A stretch of 64,000 nt of DNA from the NCBI GenBank assembly GCA_016704305.1, contig JADJAL010000062.1:58006-122005 (forward strand), written 5' to 3'. The notes below the pieces were generated by a model. That model worked only from the letters and a program-made list of their open reading frames with translations, made no database searches and was not told the origin of the DNA. Numbering within the stretch: position 1 is the first letter of the stretch; every line of letters begins with the position of its first letter. The translations under genes and the position numbers were made by a program. The DNA is from Haliea sp. GTDB taxonomy: Bacteria; Pseudomonadota; Gammaproteobacteria; Pseudomonadales; Halieaceae. Below are positions 28,090-37,608 of this stretch, piece after piece.

Positions 28090-28311
28090 TTACCAGAATT
28101 TCGGGAGTACATCCGCTGCGCGGCGTCCATCGAGTATGCGGCGATCCGGTTTGCTGAGATCGAAGCGAATATCGTCGCGACGATCTCCACGCGTGCGTCG
28201 CAGCCTGGAGCGCCGTTCTCTGCCGACATAGTCCAGTGTCTGTGGCTTCCCTTCGTTGAGTCCTGAACTCTTCGGTGCTCTTGAGTAGAATGAAGTTCGT
28301 TCCGAAGACAT
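28090..28311 (-). CDS. small highly charged hypothetical protein
   Basis: A 73 aa Arg/Asp-rich protein (ERRSRLRRTRGDRRDD..., then SKPDRRILDGRRAAD) with no signal peptide or membrane segment. AGGAG six to ten bases upstream of ATG 28311 strongly supports it as a real gene, and it is too small to be explained by a neighbouring frame. The GRR/DRR repeats recall small proteins of unknown function found in many marine gammaproteobacteria. It is on the minus strand, 142 bp downstream of the P450 gene. Confidence 0.65.
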   Translation of the reverse strand: MSSERTSFYSRAPKSSGLNEGKPQTLDYVGRERRSRLRRTRGDRRDDIRFDLSKPDRRILDGRRAADVLPKFW

Positions 28312-28453
28312 TGTAGTCTCCTCTTGCTTTGCGAATGGCCTTTGGAGCAGTGTGATCGAAAATGTCGCACGCCGCATCAGGCCACACGGCAAATACAGTG
28401 AATAAGGCTGCAATCTGTGAGGGTGTTCACAGCTTGAGGAGGGCGCTGCCGTA

Positions 28454-29701
28454 TCAGCTCACATTGGTTTTCAGTAACAGCCGCTTGAACACTACCGCGT
28501 TGTGGTCACCGGCATCCCGCTCTGGCTCCTCGGCCAGTTCCACGTTTGGAAAGCGCTTGAACAACTCGGTCATGCTGAGGTACAGCTGGCGTTTGGCGAG
28601 GGCGGCGCCGATGCAGAAGCGCGGTCCGTAGCCGAACATGGCATCCGGCTCGAATACGCGCTCGACGTCAAAACGCTCCGGATTGTCGAAATAGTTGGGG
28701 TCGTGGTCCTTCAGGTGCGGCATCATCAGCACCATGACGCCCTTGCGCAGGTGTTCGCCCATGAACGCCATGTCGCGTGGGGCGTAGCGGGCAAAGCCCA
28801 TCTTTGAGGAGACGCCCCAGCGGTTGATCTCACAAAAAGCATTGGAGAAGCTCTCGGGCGTGGCCAGTGCCTTGGCGATCTGGTCCCGGCCGTTTTTGAG
28901 CAGCGCGTAGACCGACCACTGCTGCGCCACCAGCGTGGTATCGGCGCCCGCGCCGATGAGCGCCAGGATCAGCGTGATGATATCGCCTTCCTCAAAGCCC
29001 TCGTTCTCGGCTTCGATACGCAGCAGCGTACTGAGGAAATCGTCCTGCTCCGGCGCGCTGCGGCGCTCGTCGATGACCTTCTTGATGATGTCGATGGCCC
29101 GGTTGCTGTCCTGCCGCGCGCTTTCGCGTTGTTCATCGGAAATTGTGGGATTCCAGGTCTCGGTAAACGTGGTAATAACCTGTTTGATCTCAGGCCAGTA
29201 TTTTTCCGGAATGCCCACCATGCGGGTGATCGAAATGAACGGGATGTGGAAGGCGATTTCCTCGCGGTAATCAAACACCTCCGGCGTGCCCAGCGCGTCA
29301 AACAGCTTCTTGATTTCCGGCTCAATCCTGGCCTGGATTTTATCGACGACATTGCGCGAGAACGCGGGGGCGGTGACGCGCCGCACCAGGCGGTGGTGAT
29401 CATGGTCCGCGAGCAGGCTGTGGCCGATCAGCGCGCGTTCGAAGTTGCTCCACTCCTCTTCGGGCGGCCGCTTGGGTGCAAACTCCCAGTCGTAGAAGTC
29501 CGACGACAGCGGCTCGGTTTTCCAGCACGCCATGATGTCGTCCATGCGCGTCATGATCCAGGCCTGCCAGGGTGCGTACCAGACCAGTCGACCGCGTTGG
29601 GCGAGGGCCAGGCACTGGGGAATCGGATTCTCCAGATAGTCGGCGGAATGCGGGTTGAATACTTCCTCAATCGGGGGAAGGTCCTGTGCTGCCTCTGTCA
29701 T
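28454..29701 (-). CDS. cytochrome P450
   Basis: A 415 aa soluble bacterial P450. The I-helix oxygen-binding motif is LIGAGADTT, the K-helix ExxR equivalent lies near CEINRWG, and the haem loop FGYGPRFCIGAALAKRQL places the thiolate at about Cys363. AGGAGA upstream of MTEAAQDLPP fixes the start at 29701; a longer frame adds 15 residues without support. Its start overlaps the stop of the upstream membrane protein (ATGA), so the two are translationally coupled. No ferredoxin or ferredoxin reductase is adjacent. Substrate unknown. Confidence 0.92.
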   Translation of the reverse strand: MTEAAQDLPPIEEVFNPHSADYLENPIPQCLALAQRGRLVWYAPWQAWIMTRMDDIMACWKTEPLSSDFYDWEFAPKRPPEEEWSNFERALIGHSLLADHDHHRLVRRVTAPAFSRNVVDKIQARIEPEIKKLFDALGTPEVFDYREEIAFHIPFISITRMVGIPEKYWPEIKQVITTFTETWNPTISDEQRESARQDSNRAIDIIKKVIDERRSAPEQDDFLSTLLRIEAENEGFEEGDIITLILALIGAGADTTLVAQQWSVYALLKNGRDQIAKALATPESFSNAFCEINRWGVSSKMGFARYAPRDMAFMGEHLRKGVMVLMMPHLKDHDPNYFDNPERFDVERVFEPDAMFGYGPRFCIGAALAKRQLYLSMTELFKRFPNVELAEEPERDAGDHNAVVFKRLLLKTNVS

Positions 29702-31095
29702 GATTGTCTCCTGTTCATCCTGGCGCGAACCAAAATATCGTTGCACAACATCGCGCCAAGGAAAAGCAGGCCCGGTGCGAGTTGTATGCAGAGCCTTGCC
29801 ACGCCGGTGAAGCTGGATGCGCCAGCGCCGAATACGGTGAACAGGAACAGGAACAGGAACATGCCCACGGCACAGGCGAGTGCAACGCTGATGCCAAGGT
29901 AGGTTTTTGTAAATGTGCCCGGGATAGTAAGCCCGAGGGCGATCGCGGCCATTATCACATAGCCCAACAAGTGGAGATTATCGTGCAAAAACACGGCCTG
30001 CAGTGTTCCGGTCAAGCCATCGGCATGAAATTCAGTCACCGTTCGCAAAAACTGGGCGATGACTGCCGGATTCTTCGAAGCCAGCACCAGCAGCAGAAGC
30101 GCACCCAGCGAGGCAAGTATTGCGAGCTTGACGGATTTGTACTGTTTTCCCACGGTGAGTAACAACGCGGGGATGAAGGTGAAGGCCCAGGGTATTCCCT
30201 CGCCTTTGACCAGCATGCAGCTGATGGCAAAAAAGGCGGCGAGCAGGCCCTGCGCCCGGCACCTTGTCGTCAACCAATTATGGAAGGCCATCAAGGCCGC
30301 GCAGTAGGTGGCGCCCAGAAAGAGGTCGGCGTAGCCGGCCAGCGCCACGTGAATGTTGATCAAGGGCATGGACAGCAACATGTAGGTAAAACCCATGGCG
30401 ATCAGTGCGCTGGCTCCCGCCACGCGCAACTGGCCGTAAAAAGCGCACCCCATTGCCACCAGGCAGAGCAGCCAGGGCAGGTTCATCAGGCTCTCGTCCC
30501 AGCGCCCGATTGCCAGGTTCATCCACACCTGCAGCAGCGGCACGGTGTGCGGATAGTCAGGATGTCGATCAGTAAAGACATTTTCACCGCCCAGACTCAC
30601 CCAGACATCATTTTCCACAAACGGCACCATGCTGCGGAACTCGAACCAGACTTTCGCCTTGGTCGCCCAGTGCATCGTTGCGTCCCACGGGAAGAGTGGG
30701 CGCCACAACACTTCCAGGCCAAGCGTTATACAGCGAAGAACCAACAGGCACAGCAGCACGATGAATAGCATCTGGTGTGATGTCGGCATGGATGCAAACG
30801 CGGATGGGTCCGGGGTGAGCATCGCAGGTGCACGCGTGCCCCTGGCCAGATGCAGGGCAATGGCTACGATGATCAGGGTGAATGTCAGTAATCCGGTGGC
30901 AACAAATGAGAGTGGTACGCCCACCAGGTCCAGTCCCCACATGAACTGTGGAATGAGCAGCAAGCCGATGAGCGTGCCATTGCCCAGCACCAACGCGGTC
31001 CGCGCCGGCAGCGGCGCCGGCATACCCAGGTTTAACCACAGCCCGCCGAGTAGTAACGGTAGCAGCAATGCCAGTGTCGTGGGCACGATATCCAT
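29698..31095 (-). CDS. polytopic membrane protein, GT-C glycosyltransferase-like
   Basis: A 465 aa protein with roughly ten to twelve hydrophobic helices. The first large loop contains WRPLFPWDATMHWATKAKVWFEF followed by DRHPDYPHTVPLLQVWMN, a pattern reminiscent of GT-C polyprenyl-phosphate-sugar transferases, where an acidic pair sits in the first extracytoplasmic loop. Identity is not certain. It starts one base after the stop of the 31096-32250 gene and overlaps the P450 start, so three genes form one tight minus-strand unit. Confidence 0.6.
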   Translation of the reverse strand: MDIVPTTLALLLPLLLGGLWLNLGMPAPLPARTALVLGNGTLIGLLLIPQFMWGLDLVGVPLSFVATGLLTFTLIIVAIALHLARGTRAPAMLTPDPSAFASMPTSHQMLFIVLLCLLVLRCITLGLEVLWRPLFPWDATMHWATKAKVWFEFRSMVPFVENDVWVSLGGENVFTDRHPDYPHTVPLLQVWMNLAIGRWDESLMNLPWLLCLVAMGCAFYGQLRVAGASALIAMGFTYMLLSMPLINIHVALAGYADLFLGATYCAALMAFHNWLTTRCRAQGLLAAFFAISCMLVKGEGIPWAFTFIPALLLTVGKQYKSVKLAILASLGALLLLVLASKNPAVIAQFLRTVTEFHADGLTGTLQAVFLHDNLHLLGYVIMAAIALGLTIPGTFTKTYLGISVALACAVGMFLFLFLFTVFGAGASSFTGVARLCIQLAPGLLFLGAMLCNDILVRARMNRRQS

Positions 31096-32250
31096 CTACT
31101 TTAACCGCACCACGGTGCCTGTCTGGTCTGAGAAGACCAGTTCCGCGCGCAATCCCTGTCTCTGTGGTGCTACGACCATGTTGCGCTGGCGATCAAACGA
31201 AAACTGGGAGGGATTTATCAGCGCTATGTAGTCGCCCGTGCGCAGCGATTTTTTCGGTGGCAATGCCGGCCCATAATTCGCCCAATAGGTATTCAGCGGG
31301 AGAAAGTGGTAGGCCGTGCGCATGCGGAAATAGTGGTCGCTTGAGACCACGAAGACACGAGCGTCCGCAGCTTCCACCAGCGGCTTTGTATGGGCCACCA
31401 GGCTGTACAGTTTCGCGTCCGGGCCTACGGCGAGCTTTTCTTCAGTGCTCTTGCCGGCGAAGAGGTGGTGGGTATCCACCAGTTGATGCAACAACCTGCG
31501 TTGCCAGAACATGTCCAGGATGAGCCAGCTGGCGAAAAAAATCAGCACGACGACGGCGGGGTCAAATTGCAGCCGCGTACGAAGCAGGAGCAGCAACAGG
31601 CCGTACGCCAGCAGGCTGAGCACCAGTAAAGCGACTGCCAGCACCACAGGGTAGAACGAGGCGGAGTTGAACGCGCCCGTGAAGGTGTTCATCGCGGCGA
31701 CGTTCCAGGGTGAGTAAGCCATTAAATCTGACTTGATCGCCAGCAATTGGCGCGTCGCTGATGCGGGGAAAAGCGAAAAATCCCGAATCTGGACGGTGTC
31801 GCCCGCACGGCCTGAAAATCGCAGGCTCACCGTGTCGATCTCGCCACTCCAACCCCGCAACTCTTCAGTCGACAGCCAGAGCGCTTCTCGCTCAGAGGTC
31901 TCTATGGTGTAGGATTTGGAATCCTGCGGATTGCGTGCGTTCGTCCAGAGTATCGAGGCTCCCACCGTGCTTGCAGACTGCTCAAGCGCGAGATGCAAAA
32001 AGGCGAAGTTCCCTGCGTCAAAAGCGCCCGCGGCCAGCGTCACCATGCCGGCACCCGAGCTGTCGAGCTCAAGTTGCAAAGCGTTGTCGATAAACGTGGG
32101 GGTGCCGACAGTAACCATTGCGGTATCGGCGTTCCAGGCAATGGCGGAGACTTTTTCGCCAGCGGTGTTTTGCGGAGGAAAGAACTGCGTCAATCCGACG
32201 ATCAGGGCCGCTGCACCCAACAGCAGCGATATGGCGGCAACGCGCAACAC
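31096..32250 (-). CDS. membrane-anchored protein of unknown function
   Basis: A 384 aa protein: an N-terminal signal-anchor (MLRVAAISLLLGAAALIVGL), a beta-rich extracytoplasmic domain (about 35-165) rich in small and Asp residues, two central transmembrane helices (about 195-250) and a C-terminal extracytoplasmic domain with FVVSSDHYFRMRTAYHFLPLNTYWANYG. The layout and tight coupling to the next gene suggest a partner of the GT-C-like protein in surface polysaccharide or lipid glycosylation; this is inference. No family was recognised with certainty. Confidence 0.5.
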   Translation of the reverse strand: MLRVAAISLLLGAAALIVGLTQFFPPQNTAGEKVSAIAWNADTAMVTVGTPTFIDNALQLELDSSGAGMVTLAAGAFDAGNFAFLHLALEQSASTVGASILWTNARNPQDSKSYTIETSEREALWLSTEELRGWSGEIDTVSLRFSGRAGDTVQIRDFSLFPASATRQLLAIKSDLMAYSPWNVAAMNTFTGAFNSASFYPVVLAVALLVLSLLAYGLLLLLLRTRLQFDPAVVVLIFFASWLILDMFWQRRLLHQLVDTHHLFAGKSTEEKLAVGPDAKLYSLVAHTKPLVEAADARVFVVSSDHYFRMRTAYHFLPLNTYWANYGPALPPKKSLRTGDYIALINPSQFSFDRQRNMVVAPQRQGLRAELVFSDQTGTVVRLK

Positions 32251-32552
32251 GCTAGCCTGGACTTGCTAGCGTTGGGACAGGGAATGGGAACACACTGTGC
32301 AGTTGTGCAGTAATATCCTGATACCCTTGTTCTGTGTGCTAACAGCGAACTTGTGCCCTGCAGACGGGTCAGTTTGCCGATCCCTGGTCAGAGACGGACA
32401 CATATGCAGAGGCATCAATATTCGAATTATTGTGGCATATGAGAATACCATCCTGGCGACGTTTTGGGACACCTATTTGTGTGATGGTACTCTTAGTATT
32501 GAGCTGATCTGTGTTGATTCTGGGATCAGTTTCTCGACAATTCAATTCCCGG
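32251..32552. other. AT-richer intergenic stretch
   Basis: About 300 bases between the membrane-protein operon and pqiC, less GC-rich than its surroundings. A 91-codon plus-strand frame crosses it but begins without a ribosome site and runs into pqiC, so I do not call it. It probably holds the promoter of the 32250-28454 unit and the end of the pqi operon. No clear hairpin terminator was seen. Confidence 0.5.
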
Positions 32553-33107
32553 TCAATTTCCGGCCAAGCTAGCGGCGATGCGCTGCGCCAGCTCTGACAG
32601 CAGTGCCTTTTCGGCATCCACCAGCGCGCTGTAGCCGCTTGCCGCCAACGCGCGTGATTCGGAAAATCGATTGAGGGTAGTCACCTCTTCATCCCGAACC
32701 AGCCACCAGTAGGCAACTATCTGCGCCTGTCCCTCCAGCGTGCCGTGCAACTGGTCAATGCGGATATTCACCACCGTGGTGTCTTTGGTGAGTTCGGCCG
32801 GGAGCAGTTCCCGGCCACTGGCTTGTGCAATTTCAGTGCTGAGGAAGTTGCGTACGCCGTCATAAATCGGCTCTGCCCAGAGATTCTGGCTGGCGGGCCG
32901 TGTCTCCCCATTGGCTGTCGCGATCACCAGCCCCGGCTGGTCGAGGTAAGCGGCGATCTCAACCGTGCCCAATGAGTATTGCGTGGAGGTGCTGAGCGCG
33001 GAGGACGGCAGGTCCTGGTTGGAGCGCAGCAGGTAGTACGTGGGGGCAATCGTCTGGCTGGCGCAGCCGGACAACAGCGCTAGCAACAGCAAACCGGCAA
33101 CTTTCAT
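32553..33107 (-). CDS. pqiC: PqiC-like ABC-transport auxiliary lipoprotein
   Basis: A 184 aa outer-membrane lipoprotein of the PqiC/DUF330 family. The signal peptide ends at the lipobox LLSGCAS (Cys15), followed by TYYLLRS, and the conserved WAEPIYDGVRNFL segment lies near residue 77. PqiC anchors the PqiB tunnel at the outer membrane for lipid movement across the periplasm. It overlaps pqiB by four bases. Confidence 0.9.
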   Translation of the reverse strand: MKVAGLLLLALLSGCASQTIAPTYYLLRSNQDLPSSALSTSTQYSLGTVEIAAYLDQPGLVIATANGETRPASQNLWAEPIYDGVRNFLSTEIAQASGRELLPAELTKDTTVVNIRIDQLHGTLEGQAQIVAYWWLVRDEEVTTLNRFSESRALAASGYSALVDAEKALLSELAQRIAASLAGN

Positions 33108-34753
33108 TGTTTACTCACCTCGGGAATGGGATCAGGTGCCTGGTCGGCAGGTAGCACCACCGCGTTGGGTTGCGCGGCGAGTTTGCGTGTCAGCGCCTCC
33201 AGGTTGCCCAAGGTGCGATTCAGCGACAGCAGGCTGGAATTCAGGCTTTGGTTCGCGCCCGAATTGGGAGTCAGGCTGCTGATGGCGTCCTTGAGATCCT
33301 GCAGTGTTTCATCCAGTTGCGCGGGGAGTTGCTGCGTGCTCTGGTTCGCCATGATTGTTTGCAGGCTGGCGAGCGATTGATTCAGGCTGCTGATGGCCTT
33401 GTTTGCGCCTGCGACGGTGTCGCCCAGGGGCAGGGCGTCAATGGTTGCGAGTATGGATTGCGTGGTCTGTGCAATTTGCGCGAAGCCGGTTTCAATGGTG
33501 GGAATGGTGGTGTACTCAAGAAATGTACCCTCGCTCGCCGGCGGCGTATCCGTATAGAAATCGATGCTGATGTATTTTGACCCCGTGATCAGGTTGCCGC
33601 TCTCCATCGAGGCACGTAGACCGCTGGCAATGCCGCGCGTGACGCCTTTGCGCAGCAAAGCAATTGAAGCCTCCTTGTCGGGCATTTCCATCCGACCGGG
33701 CTCTACGTACAACAGCACCGGTATCGGGGCGCCCTTGCCCTCGTCGCCGTTCTTCAGGATCAACTCCTGGCCTTCCTTGAACATCACCCGTTCAACCCGG
33801 CCGATCTGGATGCCGCGAAACTCGACCGGCGCACCCGGCAGCAGTCCCTTGACCGACTGGGAGAATTTCACCACATAGTAGGTGCCATGGTGGAAGGGGT
33901 TTTCCAGTATGTCTGCATAGGATGCATACAACTTGAAATCGGTATGCTCCGTCACCGGTTCACCCTCATTGACACCCTCGGGCAAGCCGAAGGAAACACC
34001 GCCAAACACAATGGATTCCAGCGATCCCGTTTGCACCTTGAAGCCGCTGGCATCGGCGCTCATCGCGACACCGCTGCTATCCCAAAAGCGCACGCTGCTG
34101 TTCACCAGGTCGTGGTAGGGCGCATCGATGAATATCTGGTAGTGCACAAGCTTGTCTTCGGGGTTGAATTCCATGGATTCAACCCGCCCGACTTTATAGC
34201 CTTTGTACAAAACAGTGTTGCCAGCACTGACGGACGACGCATGGTTGCTGGTCAGGCCCAGGCGCAACCCGGGAGCGTCTGCGGGAGTGACGGGTGGGTG
34301 CTCCAGGCCGACGAACTCGCGCGCGCCCTCCTTGCCCGTTCCGGGAGCCAGTTGTATGTATGCGCCGGACAACAGCGTGTCGAGGCCGGAGATGTTGTCG
34401 ACACCCACCCGCGCCGTCACCACCCAGAAACGCGTATCGGCGCGCAGGAGTGGCAGAGCCTGGCGGTCCAGCTTGATCGTGGCGATCACGCCGTCGAAAT
34501 TGTCATTGAGGCGGACGTCCTGCACCATTCCCATGTCGACATCGCGGTATTTCACCTTGGTCTTGCCCTGTTCCAGGCCCTCGGCCGTCGTGAACGCGAT
34601 GTCGATCTCCGGGCCCTCGTGCATCAGGTTGTCGACGACCATGTAAATGCCCAGCGCCAGCGCCAGTATCGGTATCAACCATATGCCGGAAAATTTGCGG
34701 CCCTGCGTGATGTCGGCTTGTTCAGTTGTCACGTTTTTTCGCTTCCATTTCAT
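33104..34753 (-). CDS. pqiB: MCE-domain intermembrane transport protein PqiB
   Basis: A 549 aa periplasmic protein with an N-terminal membrane anchor (IWLIPILALALGIYMVV) and three successive MCE/MlaD domains (about 45-135, 160-225 and 285-395), followed by a predicted alpha-helical coiled region (about 430-545). This matches PqiB, a hexameric tunnel for lipids. ATG 34753 overlaps the upstream pqiA half-gene by 32 bases; a GTG at 34732 has a better-placed GGAAG ribosome site and may be the real start. The gene is part of a pqiA-pqiA-pqiB-pqiC operon. Confidence 0.93.
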   Translation of the reverse strand: MKWKRKNVTTEQADITQGRKFSGIWLIPILALALGIYMVVDNLMHEGPEIDIAFTTAEGLEQGKTKVKYRDVDMGMVQDVRLNDNFDGVIATIKLDRQALPLLRADTRFWVVTARVGVDNISGLDTLLSGAYIQLAPGTGKEGAREFVGLEHPPVTPADAPGLRLGLTSNHASSVSAGNTVLYKGYKVGRVESMEFNPEDKLVHYQIFIDAPYHDLVNSSVRFWDSSGVAMSADASGFKVQTGSLESIVFGGVSFGLPEGVNEGEPVTEHTDFKLYASYADILENPFHHGTYYVVKFSQSVKGLLPGAPVEFRGIQIGRVERVMFKEGQELILKNGDEGKGAPIPVLLYVEPGRMEMPDKEASIALLRKGVTRGIASGLRASMESGNLITGSKYISIDFYTDTPPASEGTFLEYTTIPTIETGFAQIAQTTQSILATIDALPLGDTVAGANKAISSLNQSLASLQTIMANQSTQQLPAQLDETLQDLKDAISSLTPNSGANQSLNSSLLSLNRTLGNLEALTRKLAAQPNAVVLPADQAPDPIPEVSKQ

Positions 34754-35348
34754 CCCAGATCAGTCGCGGATCAAAACTCTCTGCCGCGAGCATGGTCACG
34801 ATGACCACCCCGGCGAAACACAAAGCGGCAATCCCCGGTCGGATGGAGAGGAGGCCTCCAAGATGCACCAGGGCAACCAGTATTGCTACGACAAACACAT
34901 CGACCATCGACCATTTGCCCACGAATTCAGTGATCTGGTACATCGTGGTGCGCTGCCTCGCGCTCACGGGCGAGTGGCGCTTCACCGTCCAGACCAGATA
35001 GAACATGGCCATCAGTTTCCCCACCGGCACCATCACACTGAACAGGAAGATCACCAGCGCGACCGGGATGGCGCCGTGGTGTATCAGCAGGATCACGCCG
35101 CCGAGAATGGTGCTGCCCTCGGCGGTGCCAAATTGTTCAGTGATCATGATCGGGTACAGATTGGCGGGAATGTACAGAATGCACGAGGTCAGCAGCAGCG
35201 CCAGGGTGCGCTGTATGCTGTCGCTTTTTCGCAGATGCAACGCTGCGCCGCAGCGCGGACAGTGATGCAAATCGGCAGCAGCGAGCTTGCAGCAGAGGTG
35301 GCACGCGGCGAGGTTGCGAGAGGCGGCAGTATTGGCGGGTAGGCTCAT
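34722..35348 (-). CDS. PqiA-type membrane protein, second half-gene
   Basis: A 208 aa PqiA-domain protein. The N-terminus carries a rubredoxin-like zinc ribbon (CHLC...CPRCG) and four transmembrane helices follow, including the conserved ANLYPIM and WSMVDVFVVAILVALVHLG segments. In Escherichia coli PqiA is one protein with two such halves; here, as in many other proteobacteria, they are separate genes. Its ATG overlaps the stop of the first half (ATGA). Confidence 0.9.
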   Translation of the reverse strand: MSLPANTAASRNLAACHLCCKLAAADLHHCPRCGAALHLRKSDSIQRTLALLLTSCILYIPANLYPIMITEQFGTAEGSTILGGVILLIHHGAIPVALVIFLFSVMVPVGKLMAMFYLVWTVKRHSPVSARQRTTMYQITEFVGKWSMVDVFVVAILVALVHLGGLLSIRPGIAALCFAGVVIVTMLAAESFDPRLIWDEMEAKKRDN

Positions 35349-35951
35349 GCGCGTTGTAATGCGTCGATGCGCTCCCAGCACTGATAGCGATCCAGATTGG
35401 AGATGGCGACAGTGAAACAAATGGCGAATCCTGCATACGCCCAGAATGATATGCCCAGCTCAATCGTGGCCATATCCGCGATTTTCACCAGAGACTATCA
35501 CCCCGATGATGAACACTTCCACCATGGACCAGTTCTGGATGAGGAAAATTCCTTTTGCTACCGGGATCAACCAGGGTCGGTACTGCCCTTCGTGCAGTGG
35601 TATGCACAACAGCAACAGCAGGATGAGTATCACTGCCGGGATAATGATAATGAACGCGGCGATCATGACCGCCACCCCCGGCATGCCGTAATTCCATACG
35701 GCACCCGGAGTCTGCCGCAGGGTGATAACACTTTCGAGCCCGCTGGAAGAGAACGACAAGAAGGAATAGCTGTTGGCCATGATCAGCAGAATGATGCCGG
35801 CGATGGTAAACGACAGGACTCGGCCATAGGCATCGGGGATTTTACGCGTGAGGTAATGGCCGCAGCGCGGGCAGGATGCGGTTTCCCCGGTTTTCAGGCC
35901 GGCGACACTCGACACCAGGTCGCAGTGCAGGCAGGCAATCTCCCCTTTCAT
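35345..35951 (-). CDS. PqiA-type membrane protein, first half-gene, frameshifted near C-terminus
   Basis: The first PqiA-domain gene, with zinc-ribbon CLHCD...CPRCG, a first helix with ANSYSFLSF, and QNWSMVEVFIIGVIVS in the last third. The reading frame stops early at 35460, but adding or removing one base near 35487-35493 lets it continue as VKIADMATIELGISFWAYAGFAI... to a stop that overlaps the next gene by four bases, the expected family end. The coordinates span the restored gene. Sequencing error or recent mutation are both possible. Confidence 0.8.
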
Positions 35952-35953
35952 TT

Positions 35954-36313
35954 TTAGTGCGGAAGCCCCATCGTCGCACGACTGTCAGGATTGTAACCTT
36001 CTTCCATCTCACTGATGGTCTTGTTCAATTCTTCGGGCGATTCCGCGCGAACACGCGCCGCTTCCGCGGCCAACTCGCTCTCGGATTCGTCGTCGATGCC
36101 CGGCCCTTTGACTTCCTGGGCATACGTCTGTCCGTTGGCATCCAGGCAGGGGTCGAGCCCGTCGCCTTCTCCGCACACCTTGACAGCGCCACCTTCCACG
36201 GTCACGCGTTCTTCCACGATGTCGGTATCGGCGTCTGGCTGGGCAAAGGCGCCCGCGATGGGCAGGCAAAGTATCAGGGCCGCAGTGCGGGCAATCCGGG
36301 TGGACGTCTTCAT
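35954..36313 (-). CDS. small secreted acidic protein
   Basis: A 119 aa protein with a clean Sec signal peptide ending at AFAQPDAD. The mature part is acidic and contains two cysteines (VCGEGDGLDPCLD) that could pair. No known domain. It lies two bases upstream of the pqiA start on the same strand, so it is probably the first gene of the pqi operon. Confidence 0.7.
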   Translation of the reverse strand: MKTSTRIARTAALILCLPIAGAFAQPDADTDIVEERVTVEGGAVKVCGEGDGLDPCLDANGQTYAQEVKGPGIDDESESELAAEAARVRAESPEELNKTISEMEEGYNPDSRATMGLPH

Positions 36314-36429
36314 GGTTAACCTATGTTCTATGTTGGAAGGATTGAAAAGCTGGCGCCGTCAGTATAGTGCGGATAAATTCCCACCACCAGACATGCAGGG
36401 GCAGGCTGCGGTATTGCTGCTAGAAAGGC

Positions 36430-37608
36430 CTATACATCGGTCAATCCCTGGTCGCGCAGCCACTGCGTGCAGGTTTGCACCGCCTCGCGCAGTTCTTCGC
36501 GCTGGCCGAGGTAGTAATGGGTGGCGCCACGAATCTCGACCAGCTTCTTGTTGCTGTGCGCGATGGCGTCATGCAACCTGCGCGCATGGCTCGGCGTGCA
36601 GGCATCGTCCGCGCCATTGCTGATCAGCAGGGTGGGCAAGCTCATATGGGCCGCATCCAGCAGGCCATTGGCATTGGACTCGTCGTAACTCCATTGTGAC
36701 AACCAGCTGCGCAACGTGGTGAAGCGCGCGAGGCCGACCGGCCCGTTGTTCACCACCTGCGGGTCACCGAGGAAGCAGCTGTTGGGCTTGCGCTCGTTCG
36801 GGTCAATACTTTTATCCAGCCAGACCGGCGCGGCCATGGTGCCGTGTACCGTGAACGCGAACTCATCGTTGGGCCGCCCCTGCTCGCGCAGCGCTGCCAG
36901 TTTGGACTTGACCCAGGCGGTGATGCGTCGGTTGCGCGCGATCTGCGCGGCGTGGTAACGCGCCTGGAACTCGGCGCTGTAGGGCGCCTGGTTTGGGTTG
37001 CCGGGGTTGTACAGGTCGAGTTCGGGATCGCGCACGTCGGGGTTTGACTCATCCAGGATCGACGCATCGAGCCACTCGGTCAAGGTCAGCGCGCGGCTGA
37101 CATGCGCTGCCAGCAACAGCATGCCATCGGCCGGGATCAGTTGTGCCTCCTGCAGATTGGGCGGATCGCCCGCCGGTGTGCACGTGACCGTGGGATGTTC
37201 CGCCTGCCGTTGGTAGAACAGCGCCAGTGAACCGCCGCCACTCCAGCCGCCGAGGATCACCCGGCGGTAGCCGAGCCGCTCTTTGGCGTCGCGGATGCAC
37301 TCTGCCATGTCCAGCGCTACCTTCTCCATGATGAGAGCCGTGTCGTTGTTGGGATAGCGGCTCTGGCAGTAGATGACGTGGTGGCCCGCCTTCGCCAGCG
37401 CCATCGGTAGAGGCAGGTATTCGCCCCCGCCGATAGGGTGCATGAAGATAATCACGGTGTCCGAACGCGACCCCGGGGGGCGCAGCAGGTGCGCGCGCAA
37501 CACCACATGGTCGACGCCGCCGTACACATCCTTGAAGGACGAGTACGCTTCCTGCAACAGCATCAGGTAAGGCGTGCGTTCGATGCCCTTGTCCACGTCG
37601 ACAAACAT
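36430..37608 (-). CDS. alpha/beta hydrolase
   Basis: A 392 aa cytoplasmic hydrolase. HPIGGGEYLPLP forms the oxyanion-hole region, GGWSGGGSLALF is the nucleophile elbow (Ser about residue 124), SNGADDACTP holds the acid, and the catalytic His is in GATHYYLGQ. The start at 37608 overlaps the VOC-gene stop by one base (TAATG). Pairing with a VOC dioxygenase-like protein suggests a ring-cleavage pathway (extradiol cleavage then C-C hydrolysis); this is inference. Confidence 0.8.
   Translation of the reverse strand: MFVDVDKGIERTPYLMLLQEAYSSFKDVYGGVDHVVLRAHLLRPPGSRSDTVIIFMHPIGGGEYLPLPMALAKAGHHVIYCQSRYPNNDTALIMEKVALDMAECIRDAKERLGYRRVILGGWSGGGSLALFYQRQAEHPTVTCTPAGDPPNLQEAQLIPADGMLLLAAHVSRALTLTEWLDASILDESNPDVRDPELDLYNPGNPNQAPYSAEFQARYHAAQIARNRRITAWVKSKLAALREQGRPNDEFAFTVHGTMAAPVWLDKSIDPNERKPNSCFLGDPQVVNNGPVGLARFTTLRSWLSQWSYDESNANGLLDAAHMSLPTLLISNGADDACTPSHARRLHDAIAHSNKKLVEIRGATHYYLGQREELREAVQTCTQWLRDQGLTDV

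Noticed and set aside
32297..32572. 91-codon plus-strand frame in the pqiC upstream gap
   Set aside because: No ribosome site, Cys/Ile-rich composition and overlap with pqiC on the other strand.
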